Shown here: positions 1 through 8,724 of the stretch, in pieces | How the letters are laid out: the number at the start of each line of letters is the position of its first letter | Position numbering within the stretch: position 1 is the first letter of the stretch | Made by a program: the position numbers and the translations under genes | Assembly (NCBI RefSeq): GCF_003815975.1 | Contig: NZ_CP033932.1 | Coordinates: forward strand, 4,197,501-4,261,500 | DNA from: Chryseobacterium bernardetii | GTDB lineage: Bacteria; Bacteroidota; Bacteroidia; Flavobacteriales; Weeksellaceae | DNA length: 64,000 bases | Reading direction: 5' to 3' | Notes under the pieces: model-generated | The model's input: only the letters and a program-made list of their open reading frames with translations | The model's database searches: none | Told to the model about the DNA's origin: nothing

Positions 1-825
1 GGTGCAGATTATGGATATGCCGTAATTATAGACAGAATTTCGCAGGATGTTCCCTTTTACAGAGCGTATTTAAAAAATGCAGCACTTAATGGTACTTATG
101 TTATCAATAACCCGTTCTGGTGGAGTGCTGATGAAAAGTTTTTCAATAATGCCCTGATGAGCAAACTCGGAATTCCGTTACCCAAAACCGTGTTGCTTCC
201 CTCTCATGAAAGACCGGACAATACTTCAGAAACTTCATTCAGAAACCTGAAATTCCCACACGATTGGGAATATATTTTCAATTATGTAGGATTTCCTGCT
301 TATATGAAACCCCACGATGGTGGTGGCTGGAAAAACGTATACAGAGTGGAAAACCCTGATGATCTCTGGAACAAACTTGGAGAAACAGAACAATTGGTAA
401 TGATGGTTCAGGAAGAAATTATTTTTGATGATTATTACAGAGTGTATTGTTTAGGCAGGAAATATGTTCACATTATGCCTTATGAGCCTAGAAACCCACA
501 TCATTTGAGATATGCCACTACCCACCAGACACAAGGCGAAGAACTTGAAAAACTTTTGAAAACCATTCATGATTATACCATTAAGATGAATGAAGCATTA
601 GGATATGACTTCAATACCGTAGAATTTGCTGTAAGAGACGGTATTCCTTATGCAATCGACTTCTGTAATCCGGCTCCTGATGCAGACAGGAACTCTGTAG
701 GAGAAGAGAACTTTGCATGGATTATAGAGCATGCTGCTAAGCTGGCTATTGAAAAAGCCAAGGAATATGTTTCGGGAAAACCTAATATCACTTGGGGAAC
801 CTTCGTGAAAGATTCCATAAAATAA
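1..825 (+). CDS. ATP-grasp ligase, 5'-truncated by window edge
   Basis: The reading frame is open from base 1, so the 274 residues seen are the C-terminal part of a longer protein whose start lies outside the window. The first methionine inside it (base 157) is internal. It looks like an ATP-grasp carboxylate-amine/thiol ligase. The stretch YMKPHDGGGWKNV (about base 303) fits the nucleotide-binding lysine and glycine-rich loop, VQEEIIFDDYYRV the second lysine-side strand, and AIDFCNPAPDAD (near 652) the metal-binding Asn/Asp end of the fold. ATP-grasp enzymes activate a carboxylate as acyl-phosphate and join it to an amine. It lies 30 bases before a YbdK-type ligase, so the two are probably co-transcribed. 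Family placement is by motif. The substrate cannot be read from the sequence. Confidence 0.75.
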   Translation, partial: GADYGYAVIIDRISQDVPFYRAYLKNAALNGTYVINNPFWWSADEKFFNNALMSKLGIPLPKTVLLPSHERPDNTSETSFRNLKFPHDWEYIFNYVGFPAYMKPHDGGGWKNVYRVENPDDLWNKLGETEQLVMMVQEEIIFDDYYRVYCLGRKYVHIMPYEPRNPHHLRYATTHQTQGEELEKLLKTIHDYTIKMNEALGYDFNTVEFAVRDGIPYAIDFCNPAPDADRNSVGEENFAWIIEHAAKLAIEKAKEYVSGKPNITWGTFVKDSIK

Positions 826-855
826 TATTGAAAAAGAATAAAAAAACACAAGACA

Positions 856-1977
856 ATGCATCATCAGTTTACTATTGGAATCGAAGAAGAATATCAGATC
901 ATTGATGTTGAAAGCAGGGATTTGATTTCTCACGTATCAAAAATCATTGAAGGCGGAAAAGCAGTATTGAGTGAAAACCTAAAGCACGAAATGCATGAAT
1001 CCATGATTGAAATGGAAACCGGAATCTGCCAGAATATTCAGGAAGCCCGTGCAGAATTAACCAATCTAAGAAGACACCTCATCAACACAGCCCACGAACA
1101 GGGGCTCCGTGTTTCCGGAGGTGGAACCCATCCTTTTTCCCATTGGTCAGACAACACGATCACTCAGGGAGAGAGATACATCAAAATTGTTGATGATATG
1201 GGGGATGTAGCCCGCGAGAACCTTATTTTCGGGCTTCACGTACATATTGGAATTCCTAACCGTGAAGAAGGAGTAAGAATTCAGAATGTAATGCGTTACT
1301 TTCTGCCTCACGTATATGCCCTATCCACCAATTCTCCTTTCTGGATTGGAAGGTATACAGGTTTTAAATCTTACAGGCAGGAAATTTTCGTCAAGTTCCC
1401 CAGAACCGGTATTCCAAGCTACTTTAACTCACTAGCAGAGTTTGACAGCTACGTTGATCTCTTAGTAAAAACAGGGACTATTGACAATGCTAAAAAAATA
1501 TGGTGGGATTTAAGGGTTCACCCGTTCTACCCTACCATTGAATTCAGGATTTGTGATATGCCATTAAGAATTGATGAAACCGTATGTCTTGCTGCCATTA
1601 TGCAGAGTTTAGTGGCTAAAATTTATAAGCTACACCAGCAAAACCTCAGCTTCAGAAGTTACAGAAGACTATTATTGAACGAAAATAAATGGCGTGCCTC
1701 CAAAAGCGGTATTGAAGCCCACCTGATCGATTTTGGAAAAGAAGAATCTGTTCCGTATCCTCTATTATTAAAAGAACTTTTAGAGTTTATTGATGATGTT
1801 GTAGATGATTTGGGATGCCGGAAAGAGGTTGAATATGCCTGGAAAATTCTTGAAAACGGAACGGGAGCCGACCGACAGCTACAGATCTTTAAGGAAACCG
1901 GTGATCTTACTAAAGTGGTAGATTATATGATCTCAGAAACAGAATATGGCATCACCCATGGTGAACCCGCTTCATAA
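856..1977 (+). CDS. Carboxylate-amine ligase, GCS2 (YbdK) family
   Basis: This 373-residue protein matches the glutamate-cysteine ligase type 2 family (YbdK-like). The diagnostic N-terminal GIEEEYQI is at residues 8-15. A GGGTHPF motif follows at 88-94, HVHIGI at 128-133, and a segment near 156-174 (STNSPFW, then GYTGF-like). The length is normal for YbdK. Members join an amino acid carboxylate to an amine using ATP. E. coli YbdK has only weak gamma-glutamylcysteine ligase activity, so the true substrate here is unknown. It sits between an ATP-grasp enzyme and a class I amidotransferase, all on one strand with gaps of about 30 bases. That suggests a multi-step peptide or amide synthesis rather than glutathione production. 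The ATG start directly precedes the IEEE motif as in relatives. Confidence 0.88.
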   Translation: MHHQFTIGIEEEYQIIDVESRDLISHVSKIIEGGKAVLSENLKHEMHESMIEMETGICQNIQEARAELTNLRRHLINTAHEQGLRVSGGGTHPFSHWSDNTITQGERYIKIVDDMGDVARENLIFGLHVHIGIPNREEGVRIQNVMRYFLPHVYALSTNSPFWIGRYTGFKSYRQEIFVKFPRTGIPSYFNSLAEFDSYVDLLVKTGTIDNAKKIWWDLRVHPFYPTIEFRICDMPLRIDETVCLAAIMQSLVAKIYKLHQQNLSFRSYRRLLLNENKWRASKSGIEAHLIDFGKEESVPYPLLLKELLEFIDDVVDDLGCRKEVEYAWKILENGTGADRQLQIFKETGDLTKVVDYMISETEYGITHGEPAS

Positions 1978-2010
1978 TATTTTTGGTAACTTTACAAAAA
2001 ATATGATGTA

Positions 2011-2844
2011 ATGAAAGATATTCGAATTGCTCTGCTGGACATGAACAACAACCATGTTAATCAAGGCTTTAGAAACATTAAAGAAATTTCTGAAACATTT
2101 CAGCAGAACTCTGAAGAAAATGTGACCATCAGGACGTTTGATGTGAGGTTTAAAGATGAAATGCCGGAAATCGGAGACTTTGATATTTTTATTTCTTCAG
2201 GCGGACCGGGTACTCCACACCGTGAAGGTTTTGCCTGGGAAGACAGGTTTGCTCATTTTTTAGATTCCATTTTTGAACATAATAAATACAGTGAAGATAA
2301 AAAGTATCTTTTCCTGATCTGCCACTCGTTCCAGCTGGCAAGTATTCACTGGAAATTAGGGGATATCTGTAAAAGAAAATCCTATTCCTTTGGAGTAATG
2401 CCGATTCATAAAACTGAAAAAGGAAAACATGAGTTTTTATTTAAGAACCTGCCGGAGCCTTTTTATGCAGTAGATTCAAGAGCATACCAGTTTATCAGAC
2501 CGGATTTTGACCGGCTTCAGGAATTAGGAATGCAGATTCTTGCTATTGAAAAATTCCGTGCCCATATCAACTTAGAAAGAGCTGTGATGGCTATTCGTTT
2601 TTCAGATGAAATTTTTGGAACACAGTTTCATCCGGAAGCTAATCCTGAAGGTATGCTGGAAAACCTGAAAGATAAGAAAAATAAAGAAGCTATGATTGAA
2701 AACTTCGGAATGGAAAAATATCTTGAAACCATGGACAGAATAGATGATGAAGATAAAATTATCCTTACCAGAAACCAGATTCTTCCAAGATTTCTGCAGT
2801 TTGCAAAAAAAAACATTTTGAAGGAAGCTGAATCTTTGGCTTAA
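2011..2844 (+). CDS. Class I glutamine amidotransferase-like protein
   Basis: The protein has 277 residues. An oxyanion-type SSGGPGTP is at 62-69, the nucleophile elbow is LICHSFQ with Cys104, and the catalytic His207/Glu209 lie in FHPEA. This is the full triad of class I glutamine amidotransferases, the fold seen in GMP synthase subunits. The usual elbow is GxCxGxQ. Here the residue after the Cys-His pair is Ser-Phe, a small deviation. Such domains release ammonia from glutamine or, in gamma-glutamyl hydrolases such as PuuD, cleave gamma-glutamyl amides. Sitting 33 bases after the YbdK-type ligase, it could hydrolyse or deblock a gamma-glutamyl intermediate, which is inference. Codon use matches its neighbours. 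Confidence 0.82.
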   Translation: MKDIRIALLDMNNNHVNQGFRNIKEISETFQQNSEENVTIRTFDVRFKDEMPEIGDFDIFISSGGPGTPHREGFAWEDRFAHFLDSIFEHNKYSEDKKYLFLICHSFQLASIHWKLGDICKRKSYSFGVMPIHKTEKGKHEFLFKNLPEPFYAVDSRAYQFIRPDFDRLQELGMQILAIEKFRAHINLERAVMAIRFSDEIFGTQFHPEANPEGMLENLKDKKNKEAMIENFGMEKYLETMDRIDDEDKIILTRNQILPRFLQFAKKNILKEAESLA

Positions 2845-3040
2845 AAAGACGGGAAGCTGGAAGAAATAGGCTGAAGTTACGGGCAGTAAATGAACTTCTG
2901 GCCAGCCTTTGATTTTAATGAGGATAAGTAGATTGATCTTATTTTAAAATCCTGTCTTCAAAAGCTCCCCTCTTCAGGCTTCCATCTTATAAACATCGGG
3001 CATTGCTGCTCGATTTTTTTAACATCACAAAAGAGAAAAT
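2845..3040. other. Intergenic spacer with degenerate inverted repeat
   Basis: This 196-base gap separates the amidotransferase gene from the next ATP-grasp-like gene. It carries a loose inverted repeat: the gggaagctggaag arm near 2851 faces gctcccctcttcaggcttcc near 2963. It resembles decayed intergenic palindromic repeats of Chryseobacterium-type genomes. No good TAnnTTTG box or coding frame was seen, so whether transcription is continuous across it is unclear. Confidence 0.35.
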
Positions 3041-4219
3041 ATGATCCCAAAATACAGAAAACAGTTCAACGAGGCGTTTTCGGATGAAAAATATAAAAAA
3101 CTGAAGGAAATTTTAAAACAAAAAGGTGGTATAGAGCCAGGGTTCAGAATTTCAGAAAGTCCGATATTCCTTACCAAAGAATTTGAAAATAAATTAATTG
3201 ATGCCAGCGAAAGTATCATCAGCCAGATCAAAGCACTACCGGCTGAAACTCTTCAGAAAGCTATTCCTGACAACTGTAGAGTTCCCAATGATACAGACCA
3301 GCCTCATTTCTTCACCATAGATTTTGGTGTATGTAAAAACAAAAACGGAGACATTGAACCCCAATTGATCGAACTTCAGGCTTTTCCATCGCTATACGCC
3401 TTTCAAAAGACTTATGAAGATACATTCTGTGAAGTATATCCATTCCTTTCAAACATCCGCAATACAATGCCTCATGAAGATTTTAAGCAGTATTTAAAGG
3501 ATCTGATTGTGGGTGATGAGAATCCGGAAAACGTAATTCTTCTTGAAATTTTCCCTGAAAAGCAGAAAACAGCTATTGATTTTGCCCTGACAGAACAGTT
3601 ATTAGGTATTAAAACAGTGTGTCTGACCAAGGTAAATAAAAAAGGTAAGAAATTATATTATGAAAATAATGGGCAGCTTGTAGAGATTAAAAGAATTTAC
3701 AACCGTGTCATATTTGATGAACTTGACAGAATCCCAGATCTTGAAACAGCATTTGATTTCCGTGAAGAAGTTGATGTAAAATGGATCACCCATCCCAACT
3801 GGTTCTTTAAGATTTCTAAATTCCTGTTGCCATTATTAAAACATCAGTTTGTTCCTAAAAGTTATTTTCTTCATGAATTTCCGGAAGATGAAAATCTTGA
3901 AAACTTTGTATTGAAACCATTGTTTTCATTTGCGGGAAGCGGCGTGAATTTAAACCCAACGAAAGAGATCACTGATGCTATTGAAGACAAAGAAAATTAT
4001 ATCCTGCAAAGAAAAGTAACCTATGAACCTGTTTTTGAAGATATCAACGGAGAGTTTTCAAAAGCAGAGATTCGTTTATTGTATATTTGGCGGGAAAATG
4101 ACGAACGTCCTATCCTGCTGGAAAATCTTGGAAGAATGACCAAAGCCGCAATGGTGAATGTAGACTTTAATAAAAAAGATGCTATCTGGATTGGAAGTTC
4201 AAATGCTTTTTTTGGATAA
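3041..4219 (+). CDS. ATP-grasp-like protein of unknown substrate
   Basis: This 392-residue soluble protein has no name I recognise, but several features fit an ATP-grasp fold related to the circularly permuted or glutathionylspermidine-synthase-like group. An acidic and hydrophobic strand ends in IYNRVIFDEL. It is followed by a lysine with a glycine-rich loop, FVLKPLFSFAGSGVN (about residues 285-300). Late strands carry AEIRLLYIW and ENLGRMTKAAMVN. The N-terminal 100 residues contain no catalytic motif I can name. The gene follows the ligase/amidotransferase genes on the same strand after a 196-base gap and precedes a small membrane protein by 24 bases. I infer a second ligase acting in the same pathway. 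The assignment rests on pattern only and would benefit from structure-based comparison. Confidence 0.6.
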   Translation: MIPKYRKQFNEAFSDEKYKKLKEILKQKGGIEPGFRISESPIFLTKEFENKLIDASESIISQIKALPAETLQKAIPDNCRVPNDTDQPHFFTIDFGVCKNKNGDIEPQLIELQAFPSLYAFQKTYEDTFCEVYPFLSNIRNTMPHEDFKQYLKDLIVGDENPENVILLEIFPEKQKTAIDFALTEQLLGIKTVCLTKVNKKGKKLYYENNGQLVEIKRIYNRVIFDELDRIPDLETAFDFREEVDVKWITHPNWFFKISKFLLPLLKHQFVPKSYFLHEFPEDENLENFVLKPLFSFAGSGVNLNPTKEITDAIEDKENYILQRKVTYEPVFEDINGEFSKAEIRLLYIWRENDERPILLENLGRMTKAAMVNVDFNKKDAIWIGSSNAFFG

Positions 4220-4243
4220 ACAACTTATAAAACTAAATAATAC

Positions 4244-4702
4244 ATGGAAGAAAAGCAAACCGCTTTTGCAGAATTTGACAACAACATTTTAACACGGAGA
4301 AGAAATTTATTACCTACCTGGATTAAAATATTTCTATGGATCTTTTTAATTGGGGGCGCAACAGCTGCTATTATATTGATGGCGAGTTCTCTGATGACTC
4401 ATATTTCTTTATCGATATATGGGATAAAGGCTAATCATCCCTATTCAATGACAGGGCTTTTGATCTCCTTCCTGTTCTTATTCAAAGGAATTGTTGCTTA
4501 CGGGCTTTGGTTTGAGCAAAAATGGGCACCACAGGCAGCAATAGCTGATGCCATTATCGGGATTGCAATTTGTCTCATTATGATGGTAATTATCCCTTTC
4601 ACCATTCCAGCGATCAGCTTTACAATTAGATTAGAACTCATCCCTTTGTATTTCTATCTTACAAAAATGCAGAGCATAAAGAAAACCTGGGAAAGCTTAT
4701 AA
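4244..4702 (+). CDS. Small four-helix membrane protein
   Basis: The protein has 152 residues. A charged N-terminal segment (about 28 residues, with RRR near 18-20) precedes four hydrophobic stretches at roughly 29-50, 66-88, 95-122 and 125-142. No catalytic motif is visible and I do not recognise the family. It is the last gene of the plus-strand ligase cluster, 24 bases after the ATP-grasp-like gene, and it ends just before a strong bidirectional terminator. Its place suggests a role at the membrane for the product of the cluster, but nothing in the sequence proves that. Confidence 0.6.
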   Translation: MEEKQTAFAEFDNNILTRRRNLLPTWIKIFLWIFLIGGATAAIILMASSLMTHISLSIYGIKANHPYSMTGLLISFLFLFKGIVAYGLWFEQKWAPQAAIADAIIGIAICLIMMVIIPFTIPAISFTIRLELIPLYFYLTKMQSIKKTWESL

Positions 4703-4707
4703 AAAAT

Positions 4708-4734
4708 AAGACCTCCGGAATTTCCGGAGGTCTT
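4708..4734. terminator. Bidirectional terminator between membrane gene and cphA
   Basis: The 11-bp arms AAGACCTCCGG and CCGGAGGTCTT surround a 5-base loop, with T-rich sequence on the plus side and A-rich sequence on the other. It sits between two convergent genes, so it probably serves both. Confidence 0.85.
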
Positions 4735-4735
4735 T

Positions 4736-7366
4736 CTATATATTTTTATCGTCTTCCAGCAATTCTCTTGCCTGATATTCCTGTACCAGATCAATAGCAT
4801 TGGAAATCACATCGCTCAAAGCTGTGATAAATGTTCCTTCTTCAGCCATTCCCATAGCATGTTTCAAAGCTTCTATTTCTTTAGGAATAATCTCATAGCT
4901 GACATCTTTTCCTGAAGCCTGCATTCCCTCAATAATCAATCCGTTAATCTCCTCTTCTGTTCTTCCTCTAAGGTGTTTCTCATTACGGATGATGATATGA
5001 TCAAACATTCTTCCAGCAATCTTCCCACATTCTCTGATATCATTATCTCTTCTGTCTCCAACACCGGAAATGATTCCTATTTTTTTAGTAGCTTCCACAT
5101 TTTTCAAATAATCTTCTATTGCCTCATATCCGGATGGGTTGTGGGCAAAGTCAATCAATACTTTAAAGCTTTTGAATTTAAAGACATTTAATCTCCCCGG
5201 AGTAAGCTGAGCACTTGGGATAAAGGTTCTTAGTGAATTGGAAATATCTTCAATTCCAAATCCGTAAAGATAACTGGCCAAACTGGCTGCCAATACGTTT
5301 TCGATCATAAACCTGGCTTTACCATCCATCGTTATCGGGAAATCTTTAGCTTTACCGATTCTGATCTTCCAATCGCCTTTTTTAATGGTTACAAAACCTT
5401 CCTCATAAACACAGGTGATTCTTCCCTCTTTCGCAAATTTTACAATATACGGATTATTTTCATCCATACTGAAAATAGCTACGTTAGAGTCAAGATCATT
5501 TACAATTTTCATAGAATATTCATTGTCTGCGTTCAGTACACTCCAGCCGGTCTTCTTTACACTGTCTAATACAACACGCTTTACTTTGGTAAGATCTCTT
5601 AAACTGTGAATATCATTCATTCCCAGGTGATCTTCCTCAATATTGGTAAGAACCCCGATATCACATTGAGAGAATCCTAATCCCGAGCGAAGGATTCCTC
5701 CTCTTGCCGTTTCAAGAACAGCAAATTCAACAGTAGGATCTTTTAAAATAAATTCTGCCGAAAGCGGTCCGGTAGTATCTCCTTTTGACAGCATTGTATT
5801 CTGAATATAAATTCCATCTGAGGTGGTAAATCCAACTCTATAGCCATTACTTTTCACAATATGGGAAATCAGTCTTGTTGTTGTGGTTTTTCCATTGGTA
5901 CCTGTAACGGCAATAATCGGAATGGTAAAGGGTTTTCCCTGTGGATATAACATATCTACAACCGGAGCGGCAACGTTTCTTGGTAAACCTTCACTTGGAG
6001 CCAGATGCATCCTGAATCCTGGCGCAGCATTAACTTCTATGATCGCCCCGCCGCTCTCTTTTAAGGGTTGCGTAAGATTTTCCGCCATGATATCAATCCC
6101 GCAAACATCCAGGCCAATAATTTTGGAAATCCTTTCTGCCATGGTGATATTTTCCGGATGTACCATATCCGTAACATCTATAGACGTTCCACCCGTAGAA
6201 AGGTTTGCTGTAGACTTCAGGTAAACCACCTCACCTTTTTGTGGAATGGTTTCAAGCGTATATTGAAGTTTTTCAAGCAGTTCCAAAGTATCTTTATCCA
6301 CTTCAATCTCGGTAAGGACATTCTCGTGGCCATATCCTCTTCTCGGATCCTGGTTTTCTTTATCAATAAGCTGCTGAATACTTAGTTCCCCGTCTCCAAC
6401 AATGTGAGCAGGAACTCTTCTTGCCGCAGCCACCATTTTATTATCAATTACCAACACCCTGAAATCATATCCTGTAATATATTTTTCAACAATTACTTTT
6501 CTTGAATATTTCTGGGCATGTTCTAGTCCTATTTTAGCTGCATCCCAATCATTAACATTGATGGAAGAACCCTTTCCATGGTTTCCGTCCAGAGGTTTTA
6601 AAACGATGGGGTACCCTATTTTTCTGATGACACTTTTCAGATCTTCCTCATCCACTACAAGATCTCCTATGGGTACAGGAATTGCCGCATCATGAAGCAT
6701 CCTTTTAGTTAATTCTTTGTTACAGGCAATATCTACAGCAATAGAGCTTGTTTTACCGGTAATCGTAGCCTGAAAACGCTGTTGGTTAACTCCATATCCA
6801 AGCTGTACCAGTGAATTCGTTCCTAACCTGATCCATGGTATTTTTCTGGAAACGGCTTCTTCTACGATACTTCCGGTAGATGGCCCCAAACGTACACGTT
6901 CCCTGATTTCTTTCAGTTTCTGGATACAGGCATTCAGATTATATTCTTTGCCTTCAATTAAAGCTTCTGCAATTTTTACCGCTTCTTCAGCAGCATAAAT
7001 TCCTACATTTTCTTCAAGATAATTGAATACCACATTATACACTCCAGGTGTTTTCGTTTCCCGGGTTCTTCCAAAGCCAACATCCATCCCGGCCAAGGTC
7101 TGTATTTCCAAAGCAATATGCTCAATAACATGCCCCATCCAGGTTCCTGTTTCCACCCTATGGAAAAAACCTCCTTCCACTCCTTCTGAACACCTATGGG
7201 TAATCAGTGACGGGATTAATTTTTCAATTCTCTCCCTGAATCCTTCTATTTTATTGGTAGGATAATTTTCCATTTCCTCAAGGTCTAACCTCATCTGTAT
7301 CAGCTTCTTTCTCCTGATACTCCAGATATTAGGACCTCGCAGTGCCTGAATCTTTTCGATTTTCAT
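4736..7366 (-). CDS. cphA: Cyanophycin synthetase
   Basis: At 876 residues this is the usual CphA length. An N-terminal domain (about 1-160) precedes an ATP-grasp domain with VLKPLDGNHGKGSS (about 255-268) and the metal-binding end EVNAAPGFRMH (444-454). The C-terminal part is a Mur-ligase-like domain with the P-loop GTNGKTTTT (489-497), TARGGILRSGLGF and a DFAHNPSGY segment. In known CphA the ATP-grasp domain adds Asp to the polymer backbone and the Mur-like domain adds Arg to the Asp side chain, giving multi-L-arginyl-poly-L-aspartate granules in the cytoplasm. Both active centres look intact. The gene is divergent from cyanophycinase and convergent with the ligase cluster. Whether this bacterium uses Arg or another basic residue as side chain cannot be told. 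Confidence 0.95.
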   Translation of the reverse strand: MKIEKIQALRGPNIWSIRRKKLIQMRLDLEEMENYPTNKIEGFRERIEKLIPSLITHRCSEGVEGGFFHRVETGTWMGHVIEHIALEIQTLAGMDVGFGRTRETKTPGVYNVVFNYLEENVGIYAAEEAVKIAEALIEGKEYNLNACIQKLKEIRERVRLGPSTGSIVEEAVSRKIPWIRLGTNSLVQLGYGVNQQRFQATITGKTSSIAVDIACNKELTKRMLHDAAIPVPIGDLVVDEEDLKSVIRKIGYPIVLKPLDGNHGKGSSINVNDWDAAKIGLEHAQKYSRKVIVEKYITGYDFRVLVIDNKMVAAARRVPAHIVGDGELSIQQLIDKENQDPRRGYGHENVLTEIEVDKDTLELLEKLQYTLETIPQKGEVVYLKSTANLSTGGTSIDVTDMVHPENITMAERISKIIGLDVCGIDIMAENLTQPLKESGGAIIEVNAAPGFRMHLAPSEGLPRNVAAPVVDMLYPQGKPFTIPIIAVTGTNGKTTTTRLISHIVKSNGYRVGFTTSDGIYIQNTMLSKGDTTGPLSAEFILKDPTVEFAVLETARGGILRSGLGFSQCDIGVLTNIEEDHLGMNDIHSLRDLTKVKRVVLDSVKKTGWSVLNADNEYSMKIVNDLDSNVAIFSMDENNPYIVKFAKEGRITCVYEEGFVTIKKGDWKIRIGKAKDFPITMDGKARFMIENVLAASLASYLYGFGIEDISNSLRTFIPSAQLTPGRLNVFKFKSFKVLIDFAHNPSGYEAIEDYLKNVEATKKIGIISGVGDRRDNDIRECGKIAGRMFDHIIIRNEKHLRGRTEEEINGLIIEGMQASGKDVSYEIIPKEIEALKHAMGMAEEGTFITALSDVISNAIDLVQEYQARELLEDDKNI

Positions 7367-7563
7367 AGTCTATTGGCATTTTAGCAGTTAACAATAACTT
7401 ATTTTACAATCAAATATAGTATAAAACCCCAAACAAAACCACACCACATTTGAAGATTTATTAAAAAATAATTAAATTTAATTAACATTTATAAAACATT
7501 AAAAATCAACTAAAGATGGCATAAAATTCGCCAAACATGTTAATTATTTTTTAATTTTGTACC
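7367..7563. promoter_or_regulatory. Divergent cphA/cphB regulatory region
   Basis: This 197-base, very AT-rich gap lies between the divergent cphA and cphB starts and must hold both promoters. A TAnnTTTG match (TAATTTTG, 7552-7559) lies only five bases before the cphB ATG. That would give a leaderless or near-leaderless transcript, so its use is uncertain. No clear operator palindrome was seen. Confidence 0.4.
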
Positions 7564-8454
7564 ATGACTAAACCTGTAGGAAAATTAATAGTTATCGGAG
7601 GTGCTGTAAATAAAGGCAGCTTTGCTGAAACCGATTATGATCAGAATATTGAAAAGAATCTTAATTTTTTTGAGCGTGGAATTTTGCGAAAGATTATCAA
7701 TGAATCAAAACATAAGGAAGATTCTGTAATTGAAATCGTAACAACGGCCTCCCAAATTCCTCAGATCGTAGGTGCAGAATATAAAAAGGCATTCGAGTTT
7801 CTGGGTGCCAGAAACGTAAATATCCTTGATATCCATAACCGTGAAGAAGCTAATTCTGATGCTATGGTAGCCAGAGCCAATGCTGCAGATGTGATGATGT
7901 TTACCGGTGGAGATCAGCTAAGACTGACATCCATTCTGGGTGGGACAAGATTTCACGATACCATTCTCTTAAAATATCAGGAGCAGGATTTTATTTACTC
8001 CGGAACTTCAGCCGGCGCTGCTGCCGCTTCTGAAAATATGATCTACCAGGGAAGCAGCTCTGAGGCTCTATTAAAAGGAGAAATTAAAACTACACAGGGC
8101 TTGGGATTAATTGATAATGTTATCATTGACACGCATTTTGTACAAAGAGGCAGAATCGGACGTCTTTTCCAGGCAGTAGTAAACAATCCAAGAACTTTAG
8201 GAATCGGACTGGGGGAAGATACAGGACTTTTCATTCATAATGATGTAATGACTGCTGTAGGTTCAGGACTTGTGATTTTAGTTGACGGAAGATTTATTAA
8301 GGATACTAACTTGACTAATATTAATCTTGGAGAACCTATTTCTATTGATAATTTAACGGTTCATGTCATGTCTATGAATGATCATTATGATCTAACAACT
8401 AAAACACTGACGATTGAGAATTCACAGTTCAATCCCATTCCACAAGATAAATAG
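7564..8454 (+). CDS. cphB: Cyanophycinase
   Basis: This 296-residue S51-family serine peptidase carries the nucleophile elbow GTSAGA with Ser149. A TGGDQLRL strand is at 114-121 and IDTHFVQRGRIGRL with His191 at about 188-201, all typical of cyanophycinase rather than aspartyl dipeptidase PepE. The family cuts cyanophycin from the C-terminal end to beta-aspartyl-arginine dipeptides. No signal peptide is present, so it acts on intracellular granules. It is divergent from cphA, and an isoaspartyl peptidase able to cut the dipeptide product lies downstream past an insertion element. The ATG is followed at once by the conserved GKLIVIGG strand, which supports the start. Confidence 0.94.
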   Translation: MTKPVGKLIVIGGAVNKGSFAETDYDQNIEKNLNFFERGILRKIINESKHKEDSVIEIVTTASQIPQIVGAEYKKAFEFLGARNVNILDIHNREEANSDAMVARANAADVMMFTGGDQLRLTSILGGTRFHDTILLKYQEQDFIYSGTSAGAAAASENMIYQGSSSEALLKGEIKTTQGLGLIDNVIIDTHFVQRGRIGRLFQAVVNNPRTLGIGLGEDTGLFIHNDVMTAVGSGLVILVDGRFIKDTNLTNINLGEPISIDNLTVHVMSMNDHYDLTTKTLTIENSQFNPIPQDK

Positions 8455-8474
8455 AGCAACAAATACAGCTATAC

Positions 8475-8500
8475 AAACGGAACCTCGGTTTCGTTTTTTT
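8475..8500 (+). terminator. Terminator after cphB
   Basis: The arms AAACGGAAC and GTTTCGTTT (one G-T pair) enclose a 4-base loop, followed by a run of eight T, 20 bases after the cphB stop. This is a typical intrinsic terminator. Confidence 0.75.
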
Positions 8501-8529
8501 TGTTTCACTACCTTAATTATAACAGACCA

Positions 8530-8672
8530 TAAAATAAGTTTTGGCTAAAGCCAGTGGAATTGAAATATCTTATTTATTGAGCGGGCTAAAGCCCGCCCCT
8601 ATTGATATTGATATTAATATATATGAATAAAGAGGTTTAACAACAAAATATTTTATCTTTCAAATTGTTACT
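8530..8672. repeat. Dispersed double-hairpin repeat, full copy with tail
   Basis: The repeat contains two small hairpins, GGCTaaAGCC and GCGGGCtaaAGCCCGC, joined by an AT-rich linker, then a tail ending in GTTTAACAACAA and a TTTTATCTTT motif. The hairpin half recurs at 58991-59064. The tail half recurs at about 10016-10176, where its end has grown into a heptamer array. The position between genes and the paired palindromes suggest a non-autonomous, REP-like family. Confidence 0.7.
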
Positions 8673-8686
8673 AATAAATTTATAGA

Positions 8687-8702
8687 GATTCCTTCGGAAT
8701 GA
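8687..8702. repeat. Left half of palindromic repeat split by the IS
   Basis: The sequence GATTCCTTCGGAATGA ends at the left boundary of the IS110 element. On the far side of the element the sequence resumes as ATGACAAAAAG. Joined, they give GATTCCTTCGGAATGACAAA, and an inverted, near-identical copy lies at 9941-9958. The element therefore sits inside an intergenic repeat. Confidence 0.6.
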
Positions 8703-8724
8703 TCTGTGTTAAAAAGCAAATTAT

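Noticed and set aside
7552..7559. TAATTTTG as the cphB promoter
   Set aside because: It is only five bases from the start codon and has no -33 partner, so it was noted only as part of the divergent region.
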